NCBI GenBank assembly: GCA_029260755.1
Contig: JAJDCQ010000235.1
Location: 1 to 56,840, forward strand
Length of the DNA stretch: 56,840 bases
DNA from: Planctomycetota bacterium
GTDB taxonomy: Bacteria > Planctomycetota > J058 > JAJDCQ01
Reading direction: 5' to 3'
A program made the position numbers and the translations under genes. The notes below the pieces were generated by a model, which worked only from the letters and a program-made list of their open reading frames with translations, ran no database searches and was not told the origin of the DNA. Shown here one piece after another: positions 42,502-50,315 of the stretch (positions are counted from its first letter, which is position 1; each line of letters opens with the position of its first letter).

Positions 42502-43860
42502 TCACTTGCCGACGCAGAACCTCGAGAACACCTCATCCAGCACATCATCGATCCGCACCGCCCCGGTGATCTCCCCCAGCCGGTCGAGCGCCCGGCGGAC
42601 ATCCACCGCGGCGAGCTCCCAGAGGTCGCCCTCGGCCGTGGCGATCGCGGCGCGGGCGTCCTCCATGCCCGCGATCGCCTCGTCGAGGGCCGCGGCGTGG
42701 CGGGCGTTGAGGGCGTGGTCCGGGCTGGCCGCGTCGGCTCCGGCGCGAGCGTCGAGGGCGGCGGCGATGGCGGCACGGAGCCGGTCGATGCCGGCGCCGG
42801 TCGTCGCCGACGTCGCCACCGTCGTGCCCTCGGGCGCGAGGGCCGGGGCGGGCGCGAGGTCGATCTTGTTCCAGCAGTTGATCGTCGGCCGGTCGCCCCC
42901 CGGCGACTCGCCGGGCGGGTCGCCGACCGGATCGGCGGCGTCGATCACCGTGACGACCACATCCGCCGCGGCGACCGCGTCGCGGCTCCGGGCGAGGGCG
43001 GCCGCCTCGATCGCGTCGGATGGCGCCTTCTCGCCGGCCGGGTCGACCAGATGGAAGGCGCGGCCGTCGGCCTCGACCCGGACGACCACCTCGTCGCGGG
43101 TCGTGCCCGCCTGCGGGCTCACGATCGATCGCTCGTCGCCCGCGAGGCGGTTGAAGAGGCTCGACTTGCCCGCGTTCGCGCGGCCGCGCAGGACGACCCG
43201 CGGGAAGCCTTCGCCGCCGGTCACGAGCGGTGCCGCATCGCCGCGGATGGCGCCCGCCCGATCGAGCGCGTCGGCGAGGCGCCCGTCGAGCTGCTCCGGC
43301 GTCAGGAGCGGGCAGTCCTCCTCGGAGAAGTCGATGCCCGCCTCGAGGTGCGCGGCGACCTCGACGAGCGCGTCGATGAGCGCCTCGACCGGACGGCGGA
43401 GGCCGCCGTCGACCTGACGGAGCGCGCGGCGCGCCTCGCTCGCGTCCGAGGCTCCGATGAGCGCGGCGACCGCCTCGGCCTGGGTGAGGTCGATCCGCCC
43501 GGCCAGGAGCGCGCGGCGGGTGAGCTCGCCCGGCGTCGCGAGGCGCGCGCCATCGGCGAGGAGGTCGGCCACGACGGCGGCGAGCAGCGCCGGGGCGCCG
43601 TCGAGGTGGAGCTCGACGACGTCCTCGCCGGTGTAGGAGCGCGGCGCCCGGAACACCCAGGCCGCGGCGGGGACGGCGCCCACGCCCTCGAGGCGGAGCA
43701 TCCCCGCGAGCCGGCCCGCCGCATCGAGCGGACGCGAGAAGCGCGCGGCGACGAGCGCGACGCCGCCCGCCCCGCTCACCCGGACGACGGCGCGCTCCGC
43801 GGGGGCGTCGGCCGTCGCCGGGGCGACGATCACGTCATCGATGGGGACGTCGGCGGGCAT
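42502..43860 (-). CDS. mnmE: tRNA modification GTPase MnmE (TrmE), divergent
   Basis: Predicted 452 residues with the MnmE layout: N-terminal folate-binding-like domain, helical domain, inserted G domain and a C-terminal FCVGK (448-452), the diagnostic Cys-containing motif. G1 is GRANAGKSS (226-234), G2 TT in AGTTRDE, G3 DPAG (273-276) instead of DTAG, and G4 NKID. The N-terminal GRGG-type segment is altered (APATADAPAERAVVRVSG). With MnmG it modifies U34 of certain tRNAs. The divergence may mean altered folate or GTP handling, but the core motifs remain. It lies 24 bases downstream of yidC, a common gene order. Confidence 0.9.
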   Translation of the reverse strand: MPADVPIDDVIVAPATADAPAERAVVRVSGAGGVALVAARFSRPLDAAGRLAGMLRLEGVGAVPAAAWVFRAPRSYTGEDVVELHLDGAPALLAAVVADLLADGARLATPGELTRRALLAGRIDLTQAEAVAALIGASDASEARRALRQVDGGLRRPVEALIDALVEVAAHLEAGIDFSEEDCPLLTPEQLDGRLADALDRAGAIRGDAAPLVTGGEGFPRVVLRGRANAGKSSLFNRLAGDERSIVSPQAGTTRDEVVVRVEADGRAFHLVDPAGEKAPSDAIEAAALARSRDAVAAADVVVTVIDAADPVGDPPGESPGGDRPTINCWNKIDLAPAPALAPEGTTVATSATTGAGIDRLRAAIAAALDARAGADAASPDHALNARHAAALDEAIAGMEDARAAIATAEGDLWELAAVDVRRALDRLGEITGAVRIDDVLDEVFSRFCVGK

Positions 43861-43884
43861 CGCTCACCGCCAGCGGGGTGGCCG

Positions 43885-46068
43885 CTACTTCTTGCTGCTA
43901 CTTCTTTGGGGGGCCGGCGGCGTCGGCGCGCCGCCCTCGGCATCTTCCTCGGCCGCCATCTTCCGGCGAATGTACTGCGACTCGCCGATTCCGATCAGGC
44001 TGCTCGTGAGGAAGTAGAGGACCAGACCGCTCGGGACGGTGTAGAAGATGAAGACGAGGAAGAGCAGGAAGAAGCTCATCATCTTCATCACCTGCTGCTG
44101 CTGCGGGTCGGTCGGCTTCGGCGTCAGCTTCTGCTGCACGAGCATGACGACGAGCATCAGGATCGGCAGCAGGTTGAACGTGTCGCTCCCGAGGAACGGC
44201 AGCTCGAACCCGAGGTCGAACAGGGCGTCGGGCGCCGAGAGGTCGTCGATGTAGAGGAAGCTCTTCTGCCGGAGCTCGAACGCGTAGTTCAGGCCGTTGT
44301 AGAGGCCGAGGAAGACCGGGAGCTGGAAGAAGATCGTCAGGAACGGGAGGCAGCCCGAGAGCGGCGTCATCCCGTGCTGGGCGTAGAGCCCGGTCATCTC
44401 GGCCTGCATCTTCGTCATCGACTCGCGGCCGGTCTTGCCCTTGTACTTCTCCTTGATCTCCGCCATCTGCGGCGCGAGCTTCTGCATCTTCTTCTGCGAC
44501 CGCTGCGTCATCCGCGACAGCGGGTGGATCATCGCCCGGACGCCGATCGTCAGGATGATGATCCCGATCCCGTAGGAGCCGAGGATCGAGTAGATCCCGC
44601 GCAGGAGCGAGACGAAGATCCGCGACAGCGTCCCGAACCAGCCGAGGTCGAGGATCTGCTCGAGGCCGAGGCCGGTGTAGGTGTCGAGGACGCGGTCGTC
44701 CTTCGGGCCGACGTAGACGAGATACCGGTGGACGACGCGTCGCCCGGCGGGGATCTCGATCTCGTTGACCTGCCCGAACGCGGCGACGTTCGCCCGCTCG
44801 GTGTCCTCCTTGGCCTCCTTCTCGGGCGTCCCCTTCTCGATCAGCGCCTCGCGCTTCAACGGGTCGGGGGCGTTCACGGCGCGGGCGCTGTCGAGGAAGC
44901 CGCGGCCGTAGGCGAGCTGGCTCCGCGCGGGCGGCGTCGCGACGAACGGGAGGCCCTCGGCGCTGCCCGGCGCGGGGAGCGCGTCCATCTCCGCGACATC
45001 GAGGGGGACGACGATCGTGGCGAAGTACTTGGCCGCGACGCCGAAGAAGGCGACCTCTTCGGGCTGGTCGCCGGCGGCGACGCGGGTGGCGATCAGGGGG
45101 TCGGTGTCGGCATAGCGGGTCTGCATCGACTGGATGATGCCGCCGGAGAAGCGCTGGCAGACGATCCCCAGGACGCCGCCGCCGCGCTCGACGCTCTCCT
45201 CGACGAGGCCCGGCGCGACCGAGAGCTCGTAGCCGAAGGTCTGCGTCTTGGCGCCGCGGTTCTCGATCACGACATCGAGGTAGGCCGAGAAGGCGTTCTC
45301 CTCGCCCTCGGTCAGGCGGAAGACCTTGCTCACCCAGAGGTCTTCATCGACGAGGTAGTCGAACTGGGTCCCGTTGCCGGCGACGGCCGTCGCCTTCCAC
45401 GCCTCGCGTCCGAGGGTCCGCTCGCCGCGGCTGCCGCGCTTGTCGGGGCGCGACGCCGAAGAGGACGTCACCCGCCGCAGCTCGAAGCCGCCGAGCTCGG
45501 CGGTCAGGCCGTCCGGCAACAGGACGAAGGGCTTGGTCTGGGTCCGATCGAGGATCGCGACGCCCTCGCGGTCCTCGCCCATGGTGATCGCGCGGAGCTT
45601 GCCGCCGTTCGCCGACCACCGCGTGGCGACGTGATTGGTCGACACGTCGATCGGGCCGGCGGCGGCAGCGGCGGCCTCGGCCGCCTCGCGGAAGAGACGA
45701 CGGGCGCGGGCCGCGTCGTCCTCCTCGGGCGGCTCGCCGCCGTCATCGGCTCCGCCCCCGCCGGCGGGGGCGACCGTGCCGCCACCGTTCTCGGGGCCGC
45801 CGGCGTGCGGAGCTCCCCCCTCCGCCTCGGCGAGCGGGACCGATTTGTGACGGCCGTACCACGCGGCGGCCGCGAGGCCGCCCCGGATCTGGTCGCCCGC
45901 CCAGATCTTGTTGTCCTCCATGAAGCCCGCGACCTGGGCGCGGCGCTTCTGCTCGACGTAGGGTCCGTAGACCCACGTGAGCCAGGACATCGTCAGGAGG
46001 AAGATGAGGATGTAGCCGATGAACGTCGGGCGGCTGATCCCTGATGACTGCTGCTGCTGCTGCTGCAC
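43885..46068 (-). CDS. yidC: Membrane protein insertase YidC
   Basis: Predicted 727 residues. One N-terminal membrane helix (PTFIGYILIFLLTMSWLTWVY) is followed by a large periplasmic domain (about 45-480), an Ala/Gly/Asp-rich variable part, and the conserved five-helix insertase core beginning at about 480 (YGIGIIILTIGVRAMIHPLS, with the conserved hydrophilic-groove Arg; MTPLSGCLPFLTIFFQLPVF). It inserts inner-membrane proteins alone or with Sec. The start is GTG at 46068, and residues 2-7 are six consecutive Gln (CAG repeats) before the first helix. The C-terminus is charged and Ser/Lys-rich. Cotranscribed with mnmE. Confidence 0.96.
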   Translation of the reverse strand: MQQQQQQSSGISRPTFIGYILIFLLTMSWLTWVYGPYVEQKRRAQVAGFMEDNKIWAGDQIRGGLAAAAWYGRHKSVPLAEAEGGAPHAGGPENGGGTVAPAGGGGADDGGEPPEEDDAARARRLFREAAEAAAAAAGPIDVSTNHVATRWSANGGKLRAITMGEDREGVAILDRTQTKPFVLLPDGLTAELGGFELRRVTSSSASRPDKRGSRGERTLGREAWKATAVAGNGTQFDYLVDEDLWVSKVFRLTEGEENAFSAYLDVVIENRGAKTQTFGYELSVAPGLVEESVERGGGVLGIVCQRFSGGIIQSMQTRYADTDPLIATRVAAGDQPEEVAFFGVAAKYFATIVVPLDVAEMDALPAPGSAEGLPFVATPPARSQLAYGRGFLDSARAVNAPDPLKREALIEKGTPEKEAKEDTERANVAAFGQVNEIEIPAGRRVVHRYLVYVGPKDDRVLDTYTGLGLEQILDLGWFGTLSRIFVSLLRGIYSILGSYGIGIIILTIGVRAMIHPLSRMTQRSQKKMQKLAPQMAEIKEKYKGKTGRESMTKMQAEMTGLYAQHGMTPLSGCLPFLTIFFQLPVFLGLYNGLNYAFELRQKSFLYIDDLSAPDALFDLGFELPFLGSDTFNLLPILMLVVMLVQQKLTPKPTDPQQQQVMKMMSFFLLFLVFIFYTVPSGLVLYFLTSSLIGIGESQYIRRKMAAEEDAEGGAPTPPAPQRSSSKK

Positions 46069-46154
46069 GGTTCGATCGGGCCCTCTGGGGGCCGAGGGGG
46101 GCTCGAGGGACGGCGAATGCGAGTCGGCTCGGATGAGATTCGACGCGGCGGACG

Positions 46155-46175
46155 GGCCGGGGTCATGCCCCGGCC
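46155..46175 (-). terminator. Hairpin between the phosphoesterase gene and yidC
   Basis: GGCCGGGG / CCCCGGCC stem with TCATG loop in the 131-bp gap. No U-tract, so it may attenuate or process the transcript rather than end it. Confidence 0.4.
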
Positions 46176-46199
46176 GAGTTCAAGAGGGCTCCGTCGCGC

Positions 46200-46952
46200 T
46201 CAGCGACCTTCGCGGAGCCGGAGCGCGAGGTACTCGGGGAGGCGTTCGATCTTCGAGATCTGCTCCATCGTCGTCTCGAAATCGTAGACGACGCGCCGAT
46301 AGATCAGGCGGTTGCCGTCGAAGAGGACGTAACAGCTGCGGTTGTCTCCATCGCGCGGCTGCCCGACACTCCCGACGTTGACGAGCACCTTCTCGTCCTG
46401 GAGCTCGTAGACGGTGTCGGTGTCCTGCGGGATCAGAAACTGCCCGCCCTCGGTCAGGATCCCCGGGGTGTGGGTGTGGCCGTTGAAGCAGACCCGCCCG
46501 ATCCCCTCCATGATCTCCTTGACCTTCTCGGGGTTGAGGACGTCGTTCGGGAAGACGTACTCGCGGGTCGGGTCGCGCGGGCTGCCGTGGACGAAGCTGA
46601 CGCCGTCGTCCTCGTCGACGCTCTCGGGGAGCTCCCCGAGGAACTGCCACCGCGCGTTGCGCAGCTCCTCCTCCTCGCCGTCGGCCATGAACTGGTCGCG
46701 GGTCCAGTCGATCGCGGCCTTCGCCTTGGGGTTGAAGCCGACGGCGCCGTAGAGGACCGCCTCCTCGTGGTTGCCGAGCAGGGCGAACTTGAACTTCGTC
46801 CGCGCCATGTCGAGGCAGTCGAGGGGCCGAGGACCGTAGCCGATGACGTCGCCGAGGCAGACGATGTCATCGACATCGTTCGCCTCGCAGTCCGCCATCA
46901 CCGCGGTCAGCGCTTCGATGTTGCTGTGGATGTCCGAGACGATCGCGATCAA
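46200..46952 (-). CDS. Metallophosphoesterase (YfcE/ApaH-like calcineurin superfamily)
   Basis: Predicted 250 residues with complete metal motifs: SDIHSN (D7, H9), GDVIGYGP (D35), GNHEE (N61, H62), FVHGSP and NGHTHTPG. The small size and the absence of a signal peptide fit cytosolic phosphodiesterase/diadenosine-tetraphosphatase-like enzymes; the substrate cannot be read from sequence. The start is TTG at 46952, where the first strand (IAIVSDIHS) begins directly. It sits between the Trm112-like gene and yidC on the same strand. Confidence 0.9.
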   Translation of the reverse strand: MIAIVSDIHSNIEALTAVMADCEANDVDDIVCLGDVIGYGPRPLDCLDMARTKFKFALLGNHEEAVLYGAVGFNPKAKAAIDWTRDQFMADGEEEELRNARWQFLGELPESVDEDDGVSFVHGSPRDPTREYVFPNDVLNPEKVKEIMEGIGRVCFNGHTHTPGILTEGGQFLIPQDTDTVYELQDEKVLVNVGSVGQPRDGDNRSCYVLFDGNRLIYRRVVYDFETTMEQISKIERLPEYLALRLREGR

Positions 46953-46982
46953 GTGCGTGGACCCCGATACTGCCCGTGACGG

Positions 46983-47216
46983 CTAACCGTCGTTGTCGGC
47001 GGGCGTTCGCTCGCTTCCCTCGGCCCCCGGCGACGCATTCGCCGCCTCGGCGGATGCCGGCCCCCCCTCCGCCTCGTCGACGAGGAGGTGAGGAATTCCG
47101 TCGCGTATGGGGAACCGCCTGTCGCACCCCGAGCACCGGATGTGCCCGGGCTCCCCTCGGAGGCCAGCGTGACACGCCGGACAGGCGAGCAAAGCCAGGA
47201 ACTCCTCGTCGATCAC
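46983..47216 (-). CDS. Trm112-like (UPF0434/YcaR-type) zinc-ribbon protein
   Basis: Predicted 77 residues. Core pattern LLACPAC...IRCSGC followed by RRFPIRDGIPHLL, the Trm112/YcaR signature with four zinc-binding Cys, then a low-complexity acidic Ala/Glu tail. In eukaryotes and archaea Trm112 activates methyltransferases; bacterial homologues probably do likewise. GTG 47216 is chosen because the alternative in-frame TTG at 47246 overlaps the -10 box of the promoter at 47245-47274. It is the first gene of the unit leading to the phosphoesterase, yidC and mnmE. Confidence 0.85.
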   Translation of the reverse strand: MIDEEFLALLACPACHAGLRGEPGHIRCSGCDRRFPIRDGIPHLLVDEAEGGPASAEAANASPGAEGSERTPADNDG

Positions 47217-47244
47217 AGGCTTAGCGGCCTCGAAGGGACACGGC

Positions 47245-47274
47245 AATATACACCCCGCCGGAGAGGGGTGTCAA
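47245..47274 (-). promoter_or_regulatory. Near-consensus sigma70 promoter of the Trm112-like/yidC/mnmE unit
   Basis: On the minus strand a perfect -35 TTGACA (47269-47274), 18-bp spacer and -10 TATATT (47245-47250). The start would be near 47238, about 22 bases before GTG 47216. It is the best promoter match in the window and stands out in this GC-rich DNA. Confidence 0.7.
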
Positions 47275-47363
47275 GCAAACCGGGCCGCCGGGCCGGTTCG
47301 CGTCGAGCGCGGACCCCTCGCGCGGGCGGTCGTGGGGCCGACCGGTCGCGGCGGGGGCCGGTC

Positions 47364-47391
47364 TTGCGTTCGCGCCGATCGCGTTTAGGAT
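47364..47391 (+). promoter_or_regulatory. Sigma70-like promoter of the xPF-repeat lipoprotein-mla operon
   Basis: TTGCGT (47364-47369), 16-bp spacer, TAGGAT (47386-47391), giving a leader of about 155 bases. The remainder of the divergent gap 47217-47553 holds only the minus-strand promoter at 47245-47274. Confidence 0.4.
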
Positions 47392-47553
47392 TGCGGGTTC
47401 GACGGGGGCGATGGACGAGCCGACTCCGGCGAGTCCCGAAGGAAGCGAGCCCACCGGAGGCCAGCCATCGCCGTGTCACCGAGAATGCCCCGCGGTCGCG
47501 CGCCGCGGTGCGGGGGCTCCCCGCGCCCGCGTTCCGCCCCATCATTGCTACGG

Positions 47554-49536
47554 ATGATGATGGACACGATCGCCCGGGCGGCCCTCCTCGCCGGCGTCCT
47601 GTTCGCGTCCGTCCTCGCGACGGGCTGCGCCGGCCCCGGCCGCGGCGGGCTCGAGGCCTTCCCCTTCTTCGAGTACCACGAGGACTTCGACGCCGACCGC
47701 GATGGCGACGGCGATGGCCTCCACGTCACCGTCCCGATCGCCGGCTTCAGCTGGTCGGGCCGCGTCCGCGAGCTCGAGCACGACGGCGACGGCACCGGCG
47801 AGCCCTACGAGGATCCGCGCGGCCGGCGTGACATGCACATCGTCCACCCGTTCGGCTCCTGGCAGGCCGAGGGCGGCGACGCCGACTTCCGCCTGATGCC
47901 CTTCATCCCCCAGATCGATCAGGGGCTCTTCCAGGGCGGCGACGATGCGAGCCGGGCGCTGCCGGCGGTCATCTACTACAGCAACCGCGAGGACGAGGAG
48001 ACCGGCGACGACGACTGGGACGCGGGCTTCCTCCCGTTCATCCTCGCCGGTAACGACACCTCGGAGGGCGGCTACCTGACGGTGGCCCCGTTCGGCGGCA
48101 CGATGAAGGGCCTCTGGGGCAAGGACGAGGCGGTCTTCATCGGCTGGCCGTTCCCGCTCTACATCTGGATGAAGGACCGCGGCTTCGAGAGCCGCCACAT
48201 CATGTTCCCGTTCGTGAACCGGGTGGAGGGCGACGGCCACCGGGGCGGGCGCTTCTTCCCGTTCTTCGCCCACTACGAGCGCGACACCAAGGACGGCCGC
48301 CTCAGCTACGTCCGCAACTGGATCATGTGGCCGTTCATCACCTGGCAGACGAACAACATCGACACCAACCCCGTCGACGTCTTCTTCCTCACGCCGCTCT
48401 TCGGCCGGATCAGCTCGGAGGAGTTCACCGAGACGACGGTGCTCTTCCCGTTCTTCAAGTACCGGACGGTCCGCGACCCGGCGTCGTGGGAGCTTCGCGC
48501 GCCGTTCCCGTTCATCATGATCTCGCGGGGCTCGACCGACTGGGCCCTCCCGCAGGGGATGACCGAGAGCCGGACCGACATCTGGCCGCTCTTCGGCTAC
48601 AAGACCCGGATCTACCGCGAGGCCAGCCGCGAGACCGAGCGCTGGTTCGCCCTGTGGCCGTTCGTGCGGCGCGAGTGGGAGGAGGACGAGGAGGGCCGGA
48701 GCAGCCGGTTCTTCGCGCTCCCGTTCATCTCGAGCAGCGCGCGCTGGCTCCGCGAGGATGGCGAGGGGCTCGGCGACCTGAAGGACGAGCCCGAGTGGAG
48801 CAAGTTCAAGCTCTGGCCGTTCTTCCACAACCGTGACTACAGCGACGGGTCGACCGACATCCACGCCCTCAGCCCGTTCTGGTGGGAGGACGAGATCGAT
48901 CAGGGCGACGGCGGCGAGCGGATCTACTACCCGTTCTTCCGGCTGTTCCACTTCCATCGGGCGGCGCCCCAGGGCGGCGCGACCGAGGGGGCGACGACCC
49001 TGCGGCTGCTCTTCGGCGCCTACGGCGGCCACCACACGCCGGCCCAGCCGGAGCTCGACATCCCCGAGCAGGAGCGGCACAGCTACCTCTTCGGGCTCTT
49101 CCAGTATCGGCGCACCGGCGGCGAGCGCGGCATCCGCTTCGCCTGGCTGCCCGAGATCAGCTGGGGCGACGTCGACGACGTCGAGGAGTCGTCCGCGGCC
49201 GACGACGACGAGTCGCCCGAGGTCGAGACGACGACGCCCGAAGGCGAGCCGGACCCGGTCTCGCGCGCGGCGCCGGCGCTCGACGCTCCCGAGCGGGCGG
49301 GCCTCCTCGGGCCGCGGGGGCCGTCGCGCCCGCGCGCCGATCACATCGCTGCGCTTCGCACCCGGGGCGGACCATCGGGGCTCGCCGTCGCGACCCGGTG
49401 GGCCGTCGTCGACGACGCGCCCGAGACGGTGTTCTGGGAGCCGCGACGCGCGGCGAACCTCTCGGTGACCGAGATCGGCGACGTCGGTGACGATCGCCCG
49501 CCTCCAGCGGGACTCGCGACGGGGACGGATCGATGA
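47554..49536 (+). CDS. Lipoprotein with about 18 aromatic xPF repeats, coupled to mlaE
   Basis: Predicted 660 residues. A lipoprotein signal with lipobox LATGC (Cys25; about position 25 from ATG 47554) is followed by some 520 residues in which a hydrophobic/aromatic-x-P-F or P-L motif recurs roughly every 20-40 residues: FPFFEY, VHPFGSW, MPFIPQ, LPFILA, WPFPLY, MFPFVNR, FPFFAHY, MWPFITW, LFPFFKY, IWPLFGY, LWPFVRR, LPFISS, LWPFFHN, SPFWWE, YPFFRL and others. The intervening sequence is Asp/Glu/Arg-rich, suggesting a beta-rich repeated fold. The last 100 residues are low-complexity. Its stop overlaps the mlaE start (ATGA), so it is coupled to the lipid transporter. I know no named family. ATGs at 47557 and 47560 are alternatives. 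Confidence 0.75.
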   Translation: MMMDTIARAALLAGVLFASVLATGCAGPGRGGLEAFPFFEYHEDFDADRDGDGDGLHVTVPIAGFSWSGRVRELEHDGDGTGEPYEDPRGRRDMHIVHPFGSWQAEGGDADFRLMPFIPQIDQGLFQGGDDASRALPAVIYYSNREDEETGDDDWDAGFLPFILAGNDTSEGGYLTVAPFGGTMKGLWGKDEAVFIGWPFPLYIWMKDRGFESRHIMFPFVNRVEGDGHRGGRFFPFFAHYERDTKDGRLSYVRNWIMWPFITWQTNNIDTNPVDVFFLTPLFGRISSEEFTETTVLFPFFKYRTVRDPASWELRAPFPFIMISRGSTDWALPQGMTESRTDIWPLFGYKTRIYREASRETERWFALWPFVRREWEEDEEGRSSRFFALPFISSSARWLREDGEGLGDLKDEPEWSKFKLWPFFHNRDYSDGSTDIHALSPFWWEDEIDQGDGGERIYYPFFRLFHFHRAAPQGGATEGATTLRLLFGAYGGHHTPAQPELDIPEQERHSYLFGLFQYRRTGGERGIRFAWLPEISWGDVDDVEESSAADDDESPEVETTTPEGEPDPVSRAAPALDAPERAGLLGPRGPSRPRADHIAALRTRGGPSGLAVATRWAVVDDAPETVFWEPRRAANLSVTEIGDVGDDRPPPAGLATGTDR

Positions 49537-50309
49537 CCGGCGGCTTCGAACGAATCGGCGGTCTCCTGATCGCGATCACCGTCGGGAGCGGGTACGCGAT
49601 CCGACTCCTCGGGATGAGCATCCGTCACTTCCCCGTCGACTTCATCCGGAAGTTCCGGGAGATCGTGCGGCAGGCGTTCGTCTGCGCGATCGAGAGCCTG
49701 CCCGTCACCCTGGTCGTGGCCGTCTTCAGCGGCTTCATCCTCGCCCTGTCGAGCGGTCTCGAGCTCCAGAAGTACGGCCAGGCCCAGGTCGTCGGCAGCC
49801 TCGTCGCCGTCGTCATGTGCCGCGAGTTCGCCCCGTTCATGACCGGGCTGATCTGCGCGGCGAACGTCGGCAGCGCGATGGCCGCCGAGCTCGGCACGAT
49901 GAAGGTGTCCGAGGAGATCGACGCGCTCGAGGTGATGTCGATCGACCCGACCCGCTACCTCGTGTTCCCGCGCGTGATCGCGATGACGATCGCCTGTCCG
50001 CTCCTGACGGTCCTCGCCGACTGCGTCGGGATCATCGGCGGCGGCATCATCGGGGCGACCCAGCTCAACGTCTCCTGGACGATCTACTACAAGGAGGCGA
50101 TCGACGTCCTGGACCTGAAGGAGATCTACACCGGCCTCATCAAGGCCGTGATCTTCGGCGCGATCATCGCGGTCGTCGCGTGCGCTCAGGGGCTGCAGGC
50201 CCGCAACGGCGCCACCGGCGTCGGCCAGGCGGTGCGGGCGAGCGTGATCGTGAGCTTCCTGTTGATCATCATCACCGGCTTCTACGGCACGAAGCTCTTC
50301 TTCGGCTAG
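49533..50309 (+). CDS. mlaE: MlaE-family lipid ABC-transporter permease
   Basis: Predicted 258 residues, the usual MlaE length. Conserved permease blocks are present: ALSSGLELQKYGQAQVVGSL, REFAPFMTGLICAANVGSAMAAELGTMKVSEEIDALEVM, the DPTRYLVFPRVIA segment and the final GFYGTKLFF helix. It forms the membrane core of the MlaFEDB-type transporter that moves phospholipids between the inner and outer membrane. The start ATG overlaps the upstream lipoprotein stop by four bases; mlaF follows after six bases. Confidence 0.95.
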   Translation: MTGGFERIGGLLIAITVGSGYAIRLLGMSIRHFPVDFIRKFREIVRQAFVCAIESLPVTLVVAVFSGFILALSSGLELQKYGQAQVVGSLVAVVMCREFAPFMTGLICAANVGSAMAAELGTMKVSEEIDALEVMSIDPTRYLVFPRVIAMTIACPLLTVLADCVGIIGGGIIGATQLNVSWTIYYKEAIDVLDLKEIYTGLIKAVIFGAIIAVVACAQGLQARNGATGVGQAVRASVIVSFLLIIITGFYGTKLFFG

Positions 50310-50315
50310 GCGAGC

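Noticed and set aside
46066..46085. 'GGTTCGATC' as a possible tRNA T-loop
   Set aside because: No complementary stem and no cloverleaf; it is the yidC start region.
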